64,000 nucleotides of DNA from Pseudomonas sp. Irchel s3h14 (GCF_900187425.1 NZ_FYDJ01000022.1:1-64000); one strand, 5' to 3'; positions 9,581-18,605 are shown, numbered from the stretch's first letter. The notes: generated by a model not told the origin, from the sequence alone. Numbers and translations: made by a program.

Positions 9581-10210
9581 ATGATTATCGTGCATCACCT
9601 GAACAACTCCCGTTCCCAGCGGATTCTCTGGTTGCTGGAAGAACTGGCCATCCCTTACGAGCTGAAATGCTATCAGCGCGACCCGAAGACCAACCTGGCA
9701 CCGCCGGAATTGAAAGCGATCAATGCCCTGGGTAAATCACCGGTCATCGAAGACGGCGTGCAGAAGCTGATCGAGTCCTCCGCGATCATCGACTACCTGA
9801 TTCGCCGCCATGGCGACGGTCGCCTGCAACCCGATCCGTCCACCCCCGCCTATGACGAATACGTGCAGTGGCTGCATTTCGCCGAAGGCTCGGCGATGTT
9901 GCCGCTGATGTTGAACCTGTACGTGGGGCGTCTCGGTGAAGCCGGTGCGCCGTTGCATCCGCGGATCAATTCGGAGGTGGCCAACTACCTGGGCTACCTC
10001 GACACAGCTCTGAGCCAGTCCGTTTTCCTGTTGGGCGATGAGTTCAGCGCCGCCGACATCCAGATGAGTTTTATCGGCGAGATCGCCAGAGCCCAGGGCA
10101 AGCTCGGCAACTATCCTCATATAGCGGCCTGGATTGAACGCTTTCAGGCTCGCCCGGCCTATCAAGCCGCACTGAAAAAAGGCGGGAAATACGATTTCGC
10201 CCCCCACTGA
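9581..10210 (+). CDS. Glutathione S-transferase
   Basis: This is a 209-residue cytosolic GST. The thioredoxin-like N-terminal domain contains HHLNNSRSQRILWLLEEL (glutathione-contacting serine/arginine region) and GKSPVIEDG with the cis-proline, followed by ESSAIIDYLI. The C-terminal helical domain has the usual GDEFSAADIQMSF N-capping motif. It is predicted to conjugate or reduce electrophiles with glutathione. AAGG lies before the start. It sits directly upstream of the GNAT gene, with a 48-base gap, and may share its transcript. Confidence 0.93.
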   Translation: MIIVHHLNNSRSQRILWLLEELAIPYELKCYQRDPKTNLAPPELKAINALGKSPVIEDGVQKLIESSAIIDYLIRRHGDGRLQPDPSTPAYDEYVQWLHFAEGSAMLPLMLNLYVGRLGEAGAPLHPRINSEVANYLGYLDTALSQSVFLLGDEFSAADIQMSFIGEIARAQGKLGNYPHIAAWIERFQARPAYQAALKKGGKYDFAPH

Positions 10211-10258
10211 GTGATCACGCCCGGGCCAGGGATGGCCTGCACCTCAGGAGCTATCAAC

Positions 10259-10762
10259 ATGCCCTTGATCGAACTGCACGCCGCCCAGCGCGACGAACTG
10301 GAAACGATTGAAAACCTGATGCAGTTCTACATGTATGACTTCAGCGAGTGGCTGCCGCTGAAGCTCGGTGAGCATGGTTTCTTCAACGCCCAGCCCAAAC
10401 CGGGTTACTGGCGCAACCCCGCAACCAGGCCGTTTCTGATCAAGGTCGACGGAGAATTGGCCGGCTTCGTGACGGTGGATGATGAAACCCATCTTCACGG
10501 CGCCGAGTACAACATCGGCTACTTCTTTGTCAGTCGACGCTTTCGTGGCCAAGGCGTCGCGAAGTTTGTCGTTTCCACCCTCTTGAGCCGGTTCCCCGGT
10601 CAATGGCAAATTTTCCACCTTGATGCGAACCCGCCAGCGCGGCGGTTCTGGGCCCGGGTCATAGCCGATCTCACCCATGGCGAGTTCACCCTGCATCAGC
10701 TGCCGGTAGGCGGTTATCCCTGCACCGTTTACCGATTCCGGACATCGTTGCCAGCGTCCTGA
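10259..10762 (+). CDS. GNAT-family N-acetyltransferase
   Basis: This 167-residue acetyltransferase transfers acetyl from acetyl-CoA to an unknown amine. The acetyl-CoA-binding motif A is seen as FVSRRFRGQGVAKFVV (R/Q-x-x-G-x-G/A type). An upstream beta-strand pair (LAGFVTVDDET) and a C-terminal LDANPPARRFWARV follow the fold. AGGAG at 10246-10250 supports the ATG at 10259 rather than a start at 10211 abutting the GST stop. It is probably co-transcribed with the GST. Confidence 0.85.
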   Translation: MPLIELHAAQRDELETIENLMQFYMYDFSEWLPLKLGEHGFFNAQPKPGYWRNPATRPFLIKVDGELAGFVTVDDETHLHGAEYNIGYFFVSRRFRGQGVAKFVVSTLLSRFPGQWQIFHLDANPPARRFWARVIADLTHGEFTLHQLPVGGYPCTVYRFRTSLPAS

Positions 10763-11281
10763 CTGGCGCTTTCCCCTTCCGCTTTTTATTCCAAACGACT
10801 TTGTCCGACAATATGTAGTGACCAAAAATAATCACTACAAAACCGTTGACGCCTCCGATTTGCCCTTGCATGATGCAGACGTCTCCCCGATCGGGAGAAC
10901 AGGCAACACGTTTGAGCAAGCTCGTCTGACCGCCGAGCTGTTTTTCCCGGATACACGCTGCCCACAAGGCAGATTGAAGAAGCTGACCTGGCCTGAACGT
11001 CCAGTACAAGGACGAGAAGCGCTGGCGATCAATCCTCATGAAGCTTGTGGTCGACCCTGAAAACGTCGGCAGTGGCCAGAAGGTTTTCGCCGCTTCTCCT
11101 CGTTGTGACGCTATTGCGTAGCAGTTATTCAACACGACTACATGCAACAGACGCGGGACCCCGTCATTTTGGCGGCCGACCGCTGACGTCCTGGTTTCGG
11201 TGCCAGGGATCAACTAACCGATGGGCTACCTGTATTAGCGAATCAACTTTGAAAGATCACCAAATGGTCAAGGGGCTTACT
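10763..11281. other. 519-base gene-free stretch with an inverted repeat
   Basis: No convincing gene is present; the short ORFs lack ribosome-binding sites and protein-like composition. At 10814-10839 there is a perfect inverted repeat, TGTAGTGA and TCACTACA around a ten-base AT-rich spacer, which has the form of a transcription-factor operator. The rest shows nothing I can name. Confidence 0.45.
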
Positions 11282-11611
11282 ATGAATCTGAACAATCAAC
11301 CCACTATCGATGAACTGGCTCGTATCTTCGCTGCGCAAAAAGACAGCCATGACAGCCATATTCTGTGGATCAGCAAGTCGGGCCAGGTGCATATCGACTG
11401 CCTGTCGCCTCACGCCCATGAAGCGGAGTTCGACAAGAACAACCAGAACCTGCTCGCCCGACTGAAGATGTACCGTCGCGGCCAAGGCTATGTCGGCAAA
11501 AAAGCCGCGGCTGACAAGGACTTCATCGGTAATGTTCTGCAGACGCTGAAACAGGCGTGGGCCTCGATGCAGAACCAGAACGAAGTTCGGGTGATTGACC
11601 GGTTCTACTGA
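11282..11611 (+). CDS. Conserved hypothetical protein, 109 residues
   Basis: This is a small soluble protein without a signal peptide or membrane segment. The sequence opens MNLNNQPTIDELARIFAA and ends VRVIDRFY. It is mildly basic in the second half (KMYRRGQGYVGKKAA), so an RNA- or protein-binding role is possible but not shown. GGGG before the ATG at 11282 supports this start; an in-frame ATG at 11264 has no ribosome-binding site. A strong intrinsic terminator follows 20 bases after the stop, so the gene forms its own transcription unit. I do not recognise the family. Confidence 0.75.
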   Translation: MNLNNQPTIDELARIFAAQKDSHDSHILWISKSGQVHIDCLSPHAHEAEFDKNNQNLLARLKMYRRGQGYVGKKAAADKDFIGNVLQTLKQAWASMQNQNEVRVIDRFY

Positions 11612-11631
11612 TGCCCCCACACCCCATCCAT

Positions 11632-11672
11632 AAAAAGGCCCCGCTCGTCATATCGAGCGGGGCCTTTTTGTT
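11632..11672 (+). terminator. Rho-independent terminator
   Basis: AAAAAGGCCCCGCTCG and CGAGCGGGGCCTTTTT form a perfect 16-base stem with a six-base loop and flanking A and T runs. It can act in both directions and ends the 109-residue gene. Confidence 0.92.
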
Positions 11673-11735
11673 TGTCTCGTGCGCACCAAACAACGCTATC
11701 GTTAACCGTGTGCACTGGATCAATGGAGGTTTGTG

Positions 11736-12038
11736 ATGAACATACAACTGACAGGCTTGCTGTTACTCGTAATGGCCAGTGCTGCCCATGCAAACAGCAT
11801 CACCGGCGTTCCGTTGTTCGATGCGGACTGCCCCGGCAAAATCATCGTCCACGCGGATCAGGACGGACCGGTGTTGATCAACAGCAAGGAAGCCGAGACC
11901 AAAGCCATTGACGATCGCCGTTTCGAAGCCAAGGGTTCGGGAGTCGTCATCTCGATCCTCCTCTCCGATGACGACTCGGTCACGGTGTCCTCCACGGGCA
12001 AGGCGCCCAATGGTGTGTGCCAATTAATAGAAGACTGA
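11736..12038 (+). CDS. Small exported hypothetical protein
   Basis: The gene encodes 100 residues with a clear Sec signal peptide (NIQLTGLLLLVMASAAHAN, cleavage after AHA). The mature part of about 80 residues is acidic and has two cysteines (DADCPGK and NGVCQL) that could form a disulfide in the periplasm. GGAGGT five bases before the ATG gives the start; a GTG one codon earlier is less likely. Its last 15 bases overlap the end of cynR on the opposite strand. The family is not recognised. Confidence 0.75.
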   Translation: MNIQLTGLLLLVMASAAHANSITGVPLFDADCPGKIIVHADQDGPVLINSKEAETKAIDDRRFEAKGSGVVISILLSDDDSVTVSSTGKAPNGVCQLIED

Positions 12039-12929
12039 CGTAGTCGACTCACCTGCAGCCGCACCCAACACCAGCTCCATAAAAGCCACCGACGCTGCGC
12101 TGTGATAGTTGTTTTTGCGTCGAAGCAGCGCGGCCCCTCGTCTGGGCGACTCCCCCAATAACGAGATTTTGCGCAACGCGCGGTCCTCGGTGGCAATGGG
12201 CTCCGGAAGGACGGTGGCGATAGCCGTGTGCCGAATGACTTCCAGCAAGGTGCTCACCGAGTTGACCTCGATCACCACCTTCGGCGTGATCTGCTCCTGA
12301 GCAAAGTACTCATCAATGCGGGTGCGGGTAACGAAGTCCGGGGCCAGCAGCGCAAATTCCAGTTGCGCGACCTCTTGCGCGGACAACGCGACCTGGCTTT
12401 CGTATAACGGGTGATCGCGCCCCACCATGACGCCCAACGTCTCGGTAAACGCCGGGATCGACTCGATATCGGCATTTCTGACCTGGGTAAACGCGATGGC
12501 GATGTCCAGTGAGTCATCCACCAGCCCGGCCTCGATGTCGTCCATCGACAGCTCGAAAATCTGTAGATGGATGTTCGGATACCGCGCCACGTAATCACGC
12601 ACCAGCGGCCCCACCAGGTACGCCATGAACGTTGGGGTCATCGCCAGCCGCAAGGTGCCGCGGGACAAATCCTTTACGTCATGCAGCGCACGTTTGCCTG
12701 CCTCCAGTTCCACCAGCACCCGACGAGCACATTCGATGTAGGCCTCTCCCGCATCGGTGGGTTTCACCGTGCGCGAGGTTCGGTCGAACAGGCTGACACC
12801 CAGGGTTTCTTCCAGTTGCCGGATCTGTTGGGACAGGGTCGGCTGCGAAACGTGAAGCGCCTCGGCGGCGCGGGTGAAACCGCCGTGATCGGCGACCGCC
12901 AGCAAATAGCGCAAATGTCGGAGCAGCAT
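12024..12929 (-). CDS. cynR: LysR-family regulator of cyanate metabolism
   Basis: This 301-residue LysR-type regulator has the N-terminal winged helix-turn-helix at residues 1-60 (FTRAAEALHVSQPTLSQQIRQLEE) followed by the effector-binding domain. It is divergent from cynS across 124 bases, as in the known cyn operons where CynR activates cynS/cynT with cyanate, and the overall sequence resembles CynR. The intervening region is probably the shared regulatory site. The 3' end overlaps the small exported-protein gene. Confidence 0.88.
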   Translation of the reverse strand: MLLRHLRYLLAVADHGGFTRAAEALHVSQPTLSQQIRQLEETLGVSLFDRTSRTVKPTDAGEAYIECARRVLVELEAGKRALHDVKDLSRGTLRLAMTPTFMAYLVGPLVRDYVARYPNIHLQIFELSMDDIEAGLVDDSLDIAIAFTQVRNADIESIPAFTETLGVMVGRDHPLYESQVALSAQEVAQLEFALLAPDFVTRTRIDEYFAQEQITPKVVIEVNSVSTLLEVIRHTAIATVLPEPIATEDRALRKISLLGESPRRGAALLRRKNNYHSAASVAFMELVLGAAAGESTTSVFY

Positions 12930-13053
12930 GGGGAATCACCATCTATAGGCTGTGCTTATTCGCTGCATTGTATATCGGTCTTGGACGCTATGGATCAATC
13001 GGCAGAAGATTGCTCCACACCCAAGCAACCTCACTCCCGACAGGAGAAACACC

Positions 13054-13521
13054 ATGCAACAGTCCCACGCTTACAACGACCCAAGCCTGGCCCTGACCAC
13101 GTCGATTCTCGATGCAAAAGCGCGCAAAAACCTGTCCTGGCAGGACCTGACCGACGGCACTGGCCTCGGTCTGGCCTACGTCACTGCCGCCCTGCTCGGT
13201 CAGCACCCACTGCCGGAAAGCGCCGCCAAAGTGATTGGCGAAAAACTCGACCTGGACGCCGACACCGTGGCCCGCCTGCAAATCATTCCGTTGCGCGGCA
13301 GCCTCTCGGGTGTCCCGACCGACCCGACCATCTACCGCTTCTACGAAATGATCCAGATATACGGCACCACCCTGAAAGCCCTGGTTCATGAGCAATTCGG
13401 CGACGGCATCATCAGTGCGATCAACTTCAAGCTCGACATGAAGAAAGTCGAAGACCCGGAAGGCGGCTCCCGCGCGGTGATTACCCTCGATGGCAAGTTC
13501 CTGCCACTGCGTCCTTTCTAA
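13054..13521 (+). CDS. cynS: Cyanate hydratase (cyanase)
   Basis: Cyanase converts cyanate and bicarbonate to ammonia and carbon dioxide, detoxifying cyanate and releasing nitrogen. The protein has 155 residues (E. coli has 156). The catalytic Arg95, Glu98 and Ser121 are visible in TIYRFYEMIQIYG and GDGIISAINF, one position earlier than in E. coli. An N-terminal helix-turn-helix-like domain precedes them. AGGAG before the ATG at 13054 sets the start. It is divergent from cynR and upstream of cynT, which would resupply bicarbonate. Confidence 0.96.
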   Translation: MQQSHAYNDPSLALTTSILDAKARKNLSWQDLTDGTGLGLAYVTAALLGQHPLPESAAKVIGEKLDLDADTVARLQIIPLRGSLSGVPTDPTIYRFYEMIQIYGTTLKALVHEQFGDGIISAINFKLDMKKVEDPEGGSRAVITLDGKFLPLRPF

Positions 13522-13567
13522 GCGGATGACAGGCGAGTCGAATTTCCACCTGTGACACGCGATCCCC

Positions 13568-13675
13568 TGTAGCAGCTGCCGAGCTAGCGAGGCTGCGTTC
13601 GGCTGCGCAGCAGTCGCCTGGATCTGCGAGGACTACGTCCTCGAACGCAGCCTCGCGGGCTCGGCAGCTGCTACA
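13568..13675. repeat. REPIN-like inverted repeat between cynS and cynT
   Basis: Arms of 34 bases (TGTAGCAGCTGCCGAGC ... GGCTGCGTTCG and its complement) pair with two mismatches around a 40-base centre. The same core occurs at 18441-18605, 46651-46791 and 62657-62789. Placed within the cyn operon, it may form an RNA hairpin that separates or protects the cynS and cynT messages. Confidence 0.85.
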
Positions 13676-13708
13676 CAGAACATCCGATACACCCATGAGG
13701 AAGTCACT

Positions 13709-14371
13709 ATGAAAGCGCTCATCGAAGGTTTTTTGAAGTTCCAGAAAGACGCCTTTCCGCAACGGACCGACCTGTTCAAACACCTGGCCACCACCCAGCA
13801 TCCGGGCACGCTGTTCATCACCTGTTCCGACAGCCGCGTCGTGCCAGAACTGCTGACTCAACAAGAACCCGGTGAACTGTTTGTGATCCGCAATGCCGGC
13901 AACATCGTGCCCTCCTACAGCCCTCACCCCGGCGGTGTGTCGGCCACGGTCGAATATGCGGTCGCGGTGCTCGGCGTCACCGATATTGTGATCTGCGGGC
14001 ACTCGGACTGCGGCGCCATGACCGCCGTCGCCAAGTGCAAATGCATGGATCACCTGCCCGCCGTCAGCGGCTGGTTGCAACACGCCGAGTCAGCGAAAGT
14101 CATCAACGAATCCCGCCCTCACGCCAATGAAGCGGCGAAGGTGAGTTCAATGGTTCGGGAGAATGTCATCGCGCAACTGGCCAATATCCAGACGCATCCG
14201 AGCGTGCGCCTGGCTCAGGAGAAAGGCCTGTTGAATCTACATGGTTGGGTTTACGACATCGAGACCGGTTCGGTCGACGCCCTGGATGCCGAGAGCCACC
14301 GTTTTGTGGCGCTCGCCGAGTATCCGGACACCTGCGCCCTTCAAGCCCGATCCATAGAAGCAGCAGCCTGA
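13709..14371 (+). CDS. cynT: Beta-class carbonic anhydrase
   Basis: This 220-residue beta-carbonic anhydrase has zinc ligands Cys39 (in TCSDSR), His98 and Cys101 (in GHSDCGAM), with Asp41/Arg43 forming the catalytic dyad. In cyn operons it hydrates the carbon dioxide made by cyanase so that bicarbonate is not lost. GAGG upstream supports the ATG at 13709. It lies 187 bases after cynS with a REPIN between them. No cynX-like cyanate transporter is present next to the genes. Confidence 0.94.
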   Translation: MKALIEGFLKFQKDAFPQRTDLFKHLATTQHPGTLFITCSDSRVVPELLTQQEPGELFVIRNAGNIVPSYSPHPGGVSATVEYAVAVLGVTDIVICGHSDCGAMTAVAKCKCMDHLPAVSGWLQHAESAKVINESRPHANEAAKVSSMVRENVIAQLANIQTHPSVRLAQEKGLLNLHGWVYDIETGSVDALDAESHRFVALAEYPDTCALQARSIEAAA

Positions 14372-14451
14372 AGTGTGTATCCATTGGCAGCGAGACGATC
14401 GACGCAGCGCTCCCGGCTCACGAGAGCGCTGCACTGACACGATCGACCGGG

Positions 14452-14802
14452 TTATTTATCGTCCATCTTTGTTGACGATTGAGGCCGAATTTCAGGGGCC
14501 TCTTCAGCGTTGGGGGGTTCTGGAATGCTGCCTGGGGTGAACACGTGAGTCAGCAAGTCTTTGGCATCGACTTCAACGACCCCCTGAACCGAACGGGCCA
14601 GAGCAACAGCCTGCTCACACTGTTTATGGGTGTTGACGCGGCCGCTCAATGCCACCGTGCCCCCGTGGGTTTTGACATGGATTTGCAGGCCAAGGCTTGG
14701 TTCAGCCATTGCCAAGGCTGACTTCACCCTGGCAGTAATCCACGTGTCGTGAACGCCCCTTTCCAGATCATGGGAGTATTGCTGAAAGGAATGAAGTTTC
14801 AT
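14452..14802 (-). CDS. BON-domain protein
   Basis: This protein of 116 residues contains one BON domain at about 20-90 (DTWITARVKSALAMAE, then VKTHGGTVALSGRV and VQGVVEVDAKD). BON domains bind phospholipids or support osmotic-shock tolerance in periplasmic proteins such as OsmY. Here no signal peptide is visible at the start, so the location is uncertain. The C-terminal 25 residues are proline/acid rich. The gene stands alone. Confidence 0.82.
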   Translation of the reverse strand: MKLHSFQQYSHDLERGVHDTWITARVKSALAMAEPSLGLQIHVKTHGGTVALSGRVNTHKQCEQAVALARSVQGVVEVDAKDLLTHVFTPGSIPEPPNAEEAPEIRPQSSTKMDDK

Positions 14803-14969
14803 GGTGTAACCCTCTCTCCGTCATCAGGTGCACTGCCCGTCCATTGGCTGTGCAGCCTTGACTCTCAGGCGAGCGTTATGGACATCTGATTCGTTTTGGA
14901 GTGCTCGCCACGCCCATACAGACGCACATTAAGTATAGTGCGGCCGTTGACCGGGGTCGTGGTGCTGGA

Positions 14970-16472
14970 TCAGCGTTTGACCGACAGATCCGTCTGGGTC
15001 ATGCGACTGCGGATCGTGAACACCCCATCGCCCGAGAGAATCGCGCTGCGAGCAAACAGGCGACCGCTCTCCCAGTTCGAAAGACCCAGTTCCGGCTTGT
15101 TCAGCGCGTACTGTCCGTCGACCCAGCGGGTAATCCCGTTACCGACAAAAGGTGCGTTGACCGCGTTGTAGAAGCGTTCCTGAGCCGCGGCATCTTCGCT
15201 GATCAACGACACGGTGAACTGCGGGCTATAGCGATTGAACAACGCGATGGCGCTGTCCAGGTCATCGACAATCTTCAGGCTGACTTCCGGGGTTTCTTCC
15301 CATTCCCACTCGCGGCCCAACTGATCCTCGGGCAGCGGTTCGGCCATGGCTTCGGTTTGATAGCCTTCGGCGCGGTACACCTCAACGCTTGCGGTTTGCC
15401 AATCGGTCGGCAAGTACGGCTCGCTACCTTCGACGATGTGCAATTTGCAGCCCTGCCCGCGTGCGGCGCCGGCCTGTTGCAACGCGTCGAGGAACAGGGG
15501 CAGCAGTTCTGCGACACGGTCACGGTGAATCAGGCAGACGTTCATCGTGTTGCAGACTTTGCGATCCAGCGAGTTGCGCACTACCGCGGCAAAGCGCTGG
15601 GCATCGGCGTCCTTGTCGGCGATCAGCCAGGCGCCACCGGTGCCGTGCAGGCTGACGGCGGTGCCGGCCTGTTGGGCGATGCTGCCCAATTGGCTGACGG
15701 CACGACCCGAACCACGGGCCACCGCCAGCGACAGGCGCCGGTCGGCGAACATCGCCCAGCCGGCCGCGTGATTGACGCTTTCCACCAGCGACACCGCGCC
15801 GGTCGGTAACCCGGCGTCGCTCAGTGCCGGATTCAGTGCGTGGGTGACGATGGCTTGCGCCGTGCCCAACGCATCGCTGCCAATGCGCAACACCGCCGTG
15901 TTACCCGTGCGCAACACACCGGCGGCGTCGGCGAAGACGTTCGGCCGGCCTTCGAAGACGAACGCGACGATGCCCAGCGGCGAGACCACTTGCTCGACTT
16001 TCCAGCCGTCATGCTCGATGCAACTGACCACTTTGCCGCGCGTGGCCGACGCGTCACGCCAGGCCCTGAGCCCGGCGATCATGTCGCGACGCATGCGTTC
16101 ATCCGCCAGAAGCCGCGTGGTGGAGCGCCCACGGGCCTTGGCCCGCTCGATGTCGGCCAGGTTGGCGGCTTCGATCAAGGCCCAGCAGTCAGGGTTTTCC
16201 AGGCGTTGGGCGAAGCGATCAAAGAACTCGCTGATGGCTTGATCGGAAACCGCGGACATCGCGCTGAAAGCCGCTTCGGCACGCTCGATTGCGATGGCCG
16301 CCGCTTGCTGGTCAGCCACCGGGATCAGCAACAATTCGCCGCTGACCTGCTCCACCAGCAAATGGTCCCCGGGCTGAAAGCGCGCGGCCAATTCGGGGCT
16401 GACCACAGAGACACGATTCCCGGCGAAAGGGATAGGCGTGCCAGCGACTAGACGTTCGAGCGCAAGAGACAT
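14970..16472 (-). CDS. ProA-like NAD(P)-dependent aldehyde dehydrogenase
   Basis: The protein of 500 residues belongs to the aldehyde dehydrogenase superfamily and is closest to glutamate-5-semialdehyde dehydrogenase by motif: GIVAFVFEGRPNVFADAAG and the catalytic Cys307 in DRKVCNTMNVCL. It is about 80 residues longer than housekeeping ProA (about 420), mostly in the N-terminal region before residue 80. It is not beside a proB gene, so it is probably a paralogue acting on another acyl-phosphate or semialdehyde. No strong ribosome-binding site is seen at 16472. The substrate is unknown. Confidence 0.8.
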   Translation of the reverse strand: MSLALERLVAGTPIPFAGNRVSVVSPELAARFQPGDHLLVEQVSGELLLIPVADQQAAAIAIERAEAAFSAMSAVSDQAISEFFDRFAQRLENPDCWALIEAANLADIERAKARGRSTTRLLADERMRRDMIAGLRAWRDASATRGKVVSCIEHDGWKVEQVVSPLGIVAFVFEGRPNVFADAAGVLRTGNTAVLRIGSDALGTAQAIVTHALNPALSDAGLPTGAVSLVESVNHAAGWAMFADRRLSLAVARGSGRAVSQLGSIAQQAGTAVSLHGTGGAWLIADKDADAQRFAAVVRNSLDRKVCNTMNVCLIHRDRVAELLPLFLDALQQAGAARGQGCKLHIVEGSEPYLPTDWQTASVEVYRAEGYQTEAMAEPLPEDQLGREWEWEETPEVSLKIVDDLDSAIALFNRYSPQFTVSLISEDAAAQERFYNAVNAPFVGNGITRWVDGQYALNKPELGLSNWESGRLFARSAILSGDGVFTIRSRMTQTDLSVKR

Positions 16473-16638
16473 GAAGCGGTTTCACCATGCAGTGGGCGGC
16501 CGGAAAATGTATAGCAAAATTCCTGGAGCGTCATTAACCGCACGCCTGACCGGTGATCGAAAACCCGGCGGCCCTGCCCCCGGCCCTCCTACGCTGAAAG
16601 AGGTACATCAGCGTTTCCTGTTTTCCAAGGAGGCCGTC

Positions 16639-17430
16639 ATGAGCGATGAATTCAGAAGCCATGGAGCGGCCCTTGACGATGAAGGTCTGGCGGCTGCGCT
16701 GGACCTTGCCAAAGTCAGTGCCGCGCAACTCTGGGCTGTTTTGGCAGTAGAAACCTCCGGCAACGGGTTCTATCCCGATCGCCGTCCGAAAATCCTTTAC
16801 GAGCGCCACGTATTCAGTCGGCTGACTCAGCAGAAGTTTGACGCGCAACACCCGGATATCAGCAGCAAAACCCCCGGCAACTATGGTGCAACGGGGGCGC
16901 ATCAATATGACCGTCTGAACCTGGCCGTCGGCCTGAACAGGAACGCAGCCTTGCAAAGTACATCGTGGGGGCTGGGGCAGATCATGGGATTCAATTTCGC
17001 GCAGACCCGCTCGGCGGATGTCGAGACGATGATCAAGCGAATGGTCGAGTCCGAAAACCAACAACTGCTGTGCACCATTGGCACGCTGATCGAAGGCGGC
17101 TCAGTCGCGGCATTACGGGCCAAGGACTGGGCCAACTTTGCACGCCGCTACAACGGCCCCAACTACGCGATCAACAACTACGACGTGCGGCTCAGCGCGG
17201 CGTATCAGAAGTTCTCCTATGGCGGGACGCCGGACCTGAGAATCCGTATGGCGCAAACCTACTTGACGTACCTGGGCTGGCATCCCGGCCCCGTCGACGG
17301 CATCGTCGGTAAACAGACCCGGGATGCGATGAACCTCTTTCAAGCAAAAGAGCACCTGGACATCACCACGGTGCTGGACGATGAAACACTGACGTGTTTG
17401 CGCAGCCGGGTCGAAGCGTTGCCGCGCTGA
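16639..17430 (+). CDS. N-acetylmuramidase with peptidoglycan-binding domain
   Basis: This is a 263-residue muralytic enzyme. The N-terminal 180 residues match the N-acetylmuramidase (DUF3380) family: AVLAVETSGNGFYPDRRPK supplies the likely catalytic Glu, followed by ILYERHVFSR and SWGLGQIMGFNF. A C-terminal peptidoglycan-binding helix bundle is seen at about 205-263 (HPGPVDGIVGKQTRDAMNLFQ). AAGGAGG gives the start. No signal peptide is present, as in phage and pyocin lysozymes that rely on a holin. It is not flanked by phage genes, so a lone domesticated lysozyme or a stress-released enzyme are options. Confidence 0.86.
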   Translation: MSDEFRSHGAALDDEGLAAALDLAKVSAAQLWAVLAVETSGNGFYPDRRPKILYERHVFSRLTQQKFDAQHPDISSKTPGNYGATGAHQYDRLNLAVGLNRNAALQSTSWGLGQIMGFNFAQTRSADVETMIKRMVESENQQLLCTIGTLIEGGSVAALRAKDWANFARRYNGPNYAINNYDVRLSAAYQKFSYGGTPDLRIRMAQTYLTYLGWHPGPVDGIVGKQTRDAMNLFQAKEHLDITTVLDDETLTCLRSRVEALPR

Positions 17431-18339
17431 CTAGAACACCGACCAGCCAATCCGCTGACTCAGCAACTCCAGCGCGGCCATGCCTGCGAGGGAGTTGCCG
17501 GCGGTGTTCAACTCCGGTGACCAGACGCACACCGTGAATTGCCCCGGCACCACCGCGACAATCCCCCCGCCCACACCGCTCTTGCCGGGCAAACCGACGC
17601 GATAGGCAAAGTTGCCGGCTTCATCGTAGAGGCCGCTGGTGGCCATGATCGAGTTGACTTGCTGGGTCTGGCGGGCGGTGAGGATCTGTTCGCCGCTGTG
17701 TTTGCAGAAACCGTCATTGGCCAGAAAACAGAACGCCCGCGCCAGATCCACGCAGCTCATGCGCAGCGCGCAATGGCTGAAGTAACTGCGCAGCACCGCT
17801 TCGACGTCGTTGTGAAAATTGCCGAAAGACTGCATCAGATAAGCCATCGCCGCGTTGCGCGCGCGATGCTGGTATTCGGACTCGGCGACCTTGCCGTCCA
17901 CCATGACTTGCGGGTTGCCGGACAGCCGACGGACAAAGTCGCGCATCGACAGTGCCGGCGCAGCAAAGCGTGACTGGTTGATGTCGCAGATCACCAGCGC
18001 ACCGGCGTTGATGAAGGGATTGCGCGGGCGCCCGCGCTCGAATTCCAGTTGCACCAGCGAATTGAACGGTTGGCCGGAAGGCTCGTGACCCAGGCGCTTC
18101 CAAATGTCTTCGCCGGAGTGTCCGATGGCCTGCACCAGGCTGAACACCTTGGAAATGCTCTGCACCGAGAACAGCGTGTGGGCATCGCCGGCGCAATACA
18201 GCTCGCCGTCATTGCCATACACCGCAATGCCCAGCTGATCGGCCGGCACCGTACCAAGGGCGGGAATGTAGTCAGCCACCTTGCCCTGGCCGATCAGGGG
18301 ACGTACTGCGTCAAGGATCTCGTTCAACAGCGCTTGCAT
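17431..18339 (-). CDS. glsA: Glutaminase
   Basis: This 302-residue glutaminase has a beta-lactamase-like fold and hydrolyses glutamine to glutamate and ammonia. The nucleophile motif is Ser61-x-x-Lys64 in FSVQSISKVFSL. Other family blocks are RPRNPFINAGAL and LPGKSGVGGGIVAVVPG. The ATG at 18339 gives the standard length; the frame is open 216 bases further upstream into repeat DNA, which is not coding. It is convergent with the muramidase gene with no bases between the stop codons. Confidence 0.93.
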   Translation of the reverse strand: MQALLNEILDAVRPLIGQGKVADYIPALGTVPADQLGIAVYGNDGELYCAGDAHTLFSVQSISKVFSLVQAIGHSGEDIWKRLGHEPSGQPFNSLVQLEFERGRPRNPFINAGALVICDINQSRFAAPALSMRDFVRRLSGNPQVMVDGKVAESEYQHRARNAAMAYLMQSFGNFHNDVEAVLRSYFSHCALRMSCVDLARAFCFLANDGFCKHSGEQILTARQTQQVNSIMATSGLYDEAGNFAYRVGLPGKSGVGGGIVAVVPGQFTVCVWSPELNTAGNSLAGMAALELLSQRIGWSVF

Positions 18340-18440
18340 GCCGGGTTCCGAAGTCACGCCCCATGGGATTGCGGGGACACAGACGCTAGACGCCACTGGT
18401 CGGGGCCGGATCACAGTTTTGTACTGTGCCACCGGCTCTC

Positions 18441-18605
18441 TGTAGCAGCTGTCGAGCCCCAGCGAGGCTGCGTTCGGCTCGGGCCGCGTTCGGACGCAGC
18501 AGTCGTAAACCCTGTGCACGCGATTCACCTGGACTACCGAGTCGCTTGGTTTCACGACTGCTGCGCAGCCGAACGCAGCCTCGCTGGGGCTCGACAGCTG
18601 CTACA
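18441..18605. repeat. REPIN-like inverted repeat upstream of glsA
   Basis: Perfect 39-base arms (TGTAGCAGCTGTCGAGCCCC and following) face each other. One arm has an extra segment after TTCGGCT (CGGGCCGCGTTCGGA) that the other lacks. A GCAGCAGTCG match continues beyond it. The element belongs to the same family as 13568-13675. Confidence 0.85.

Noticed and set aside
16639..17430. Muramidase as evidence of a prophage
   Set aside because: No phage structural, integrase or holin genes lie around it; a single lysozyme gene is not enough.
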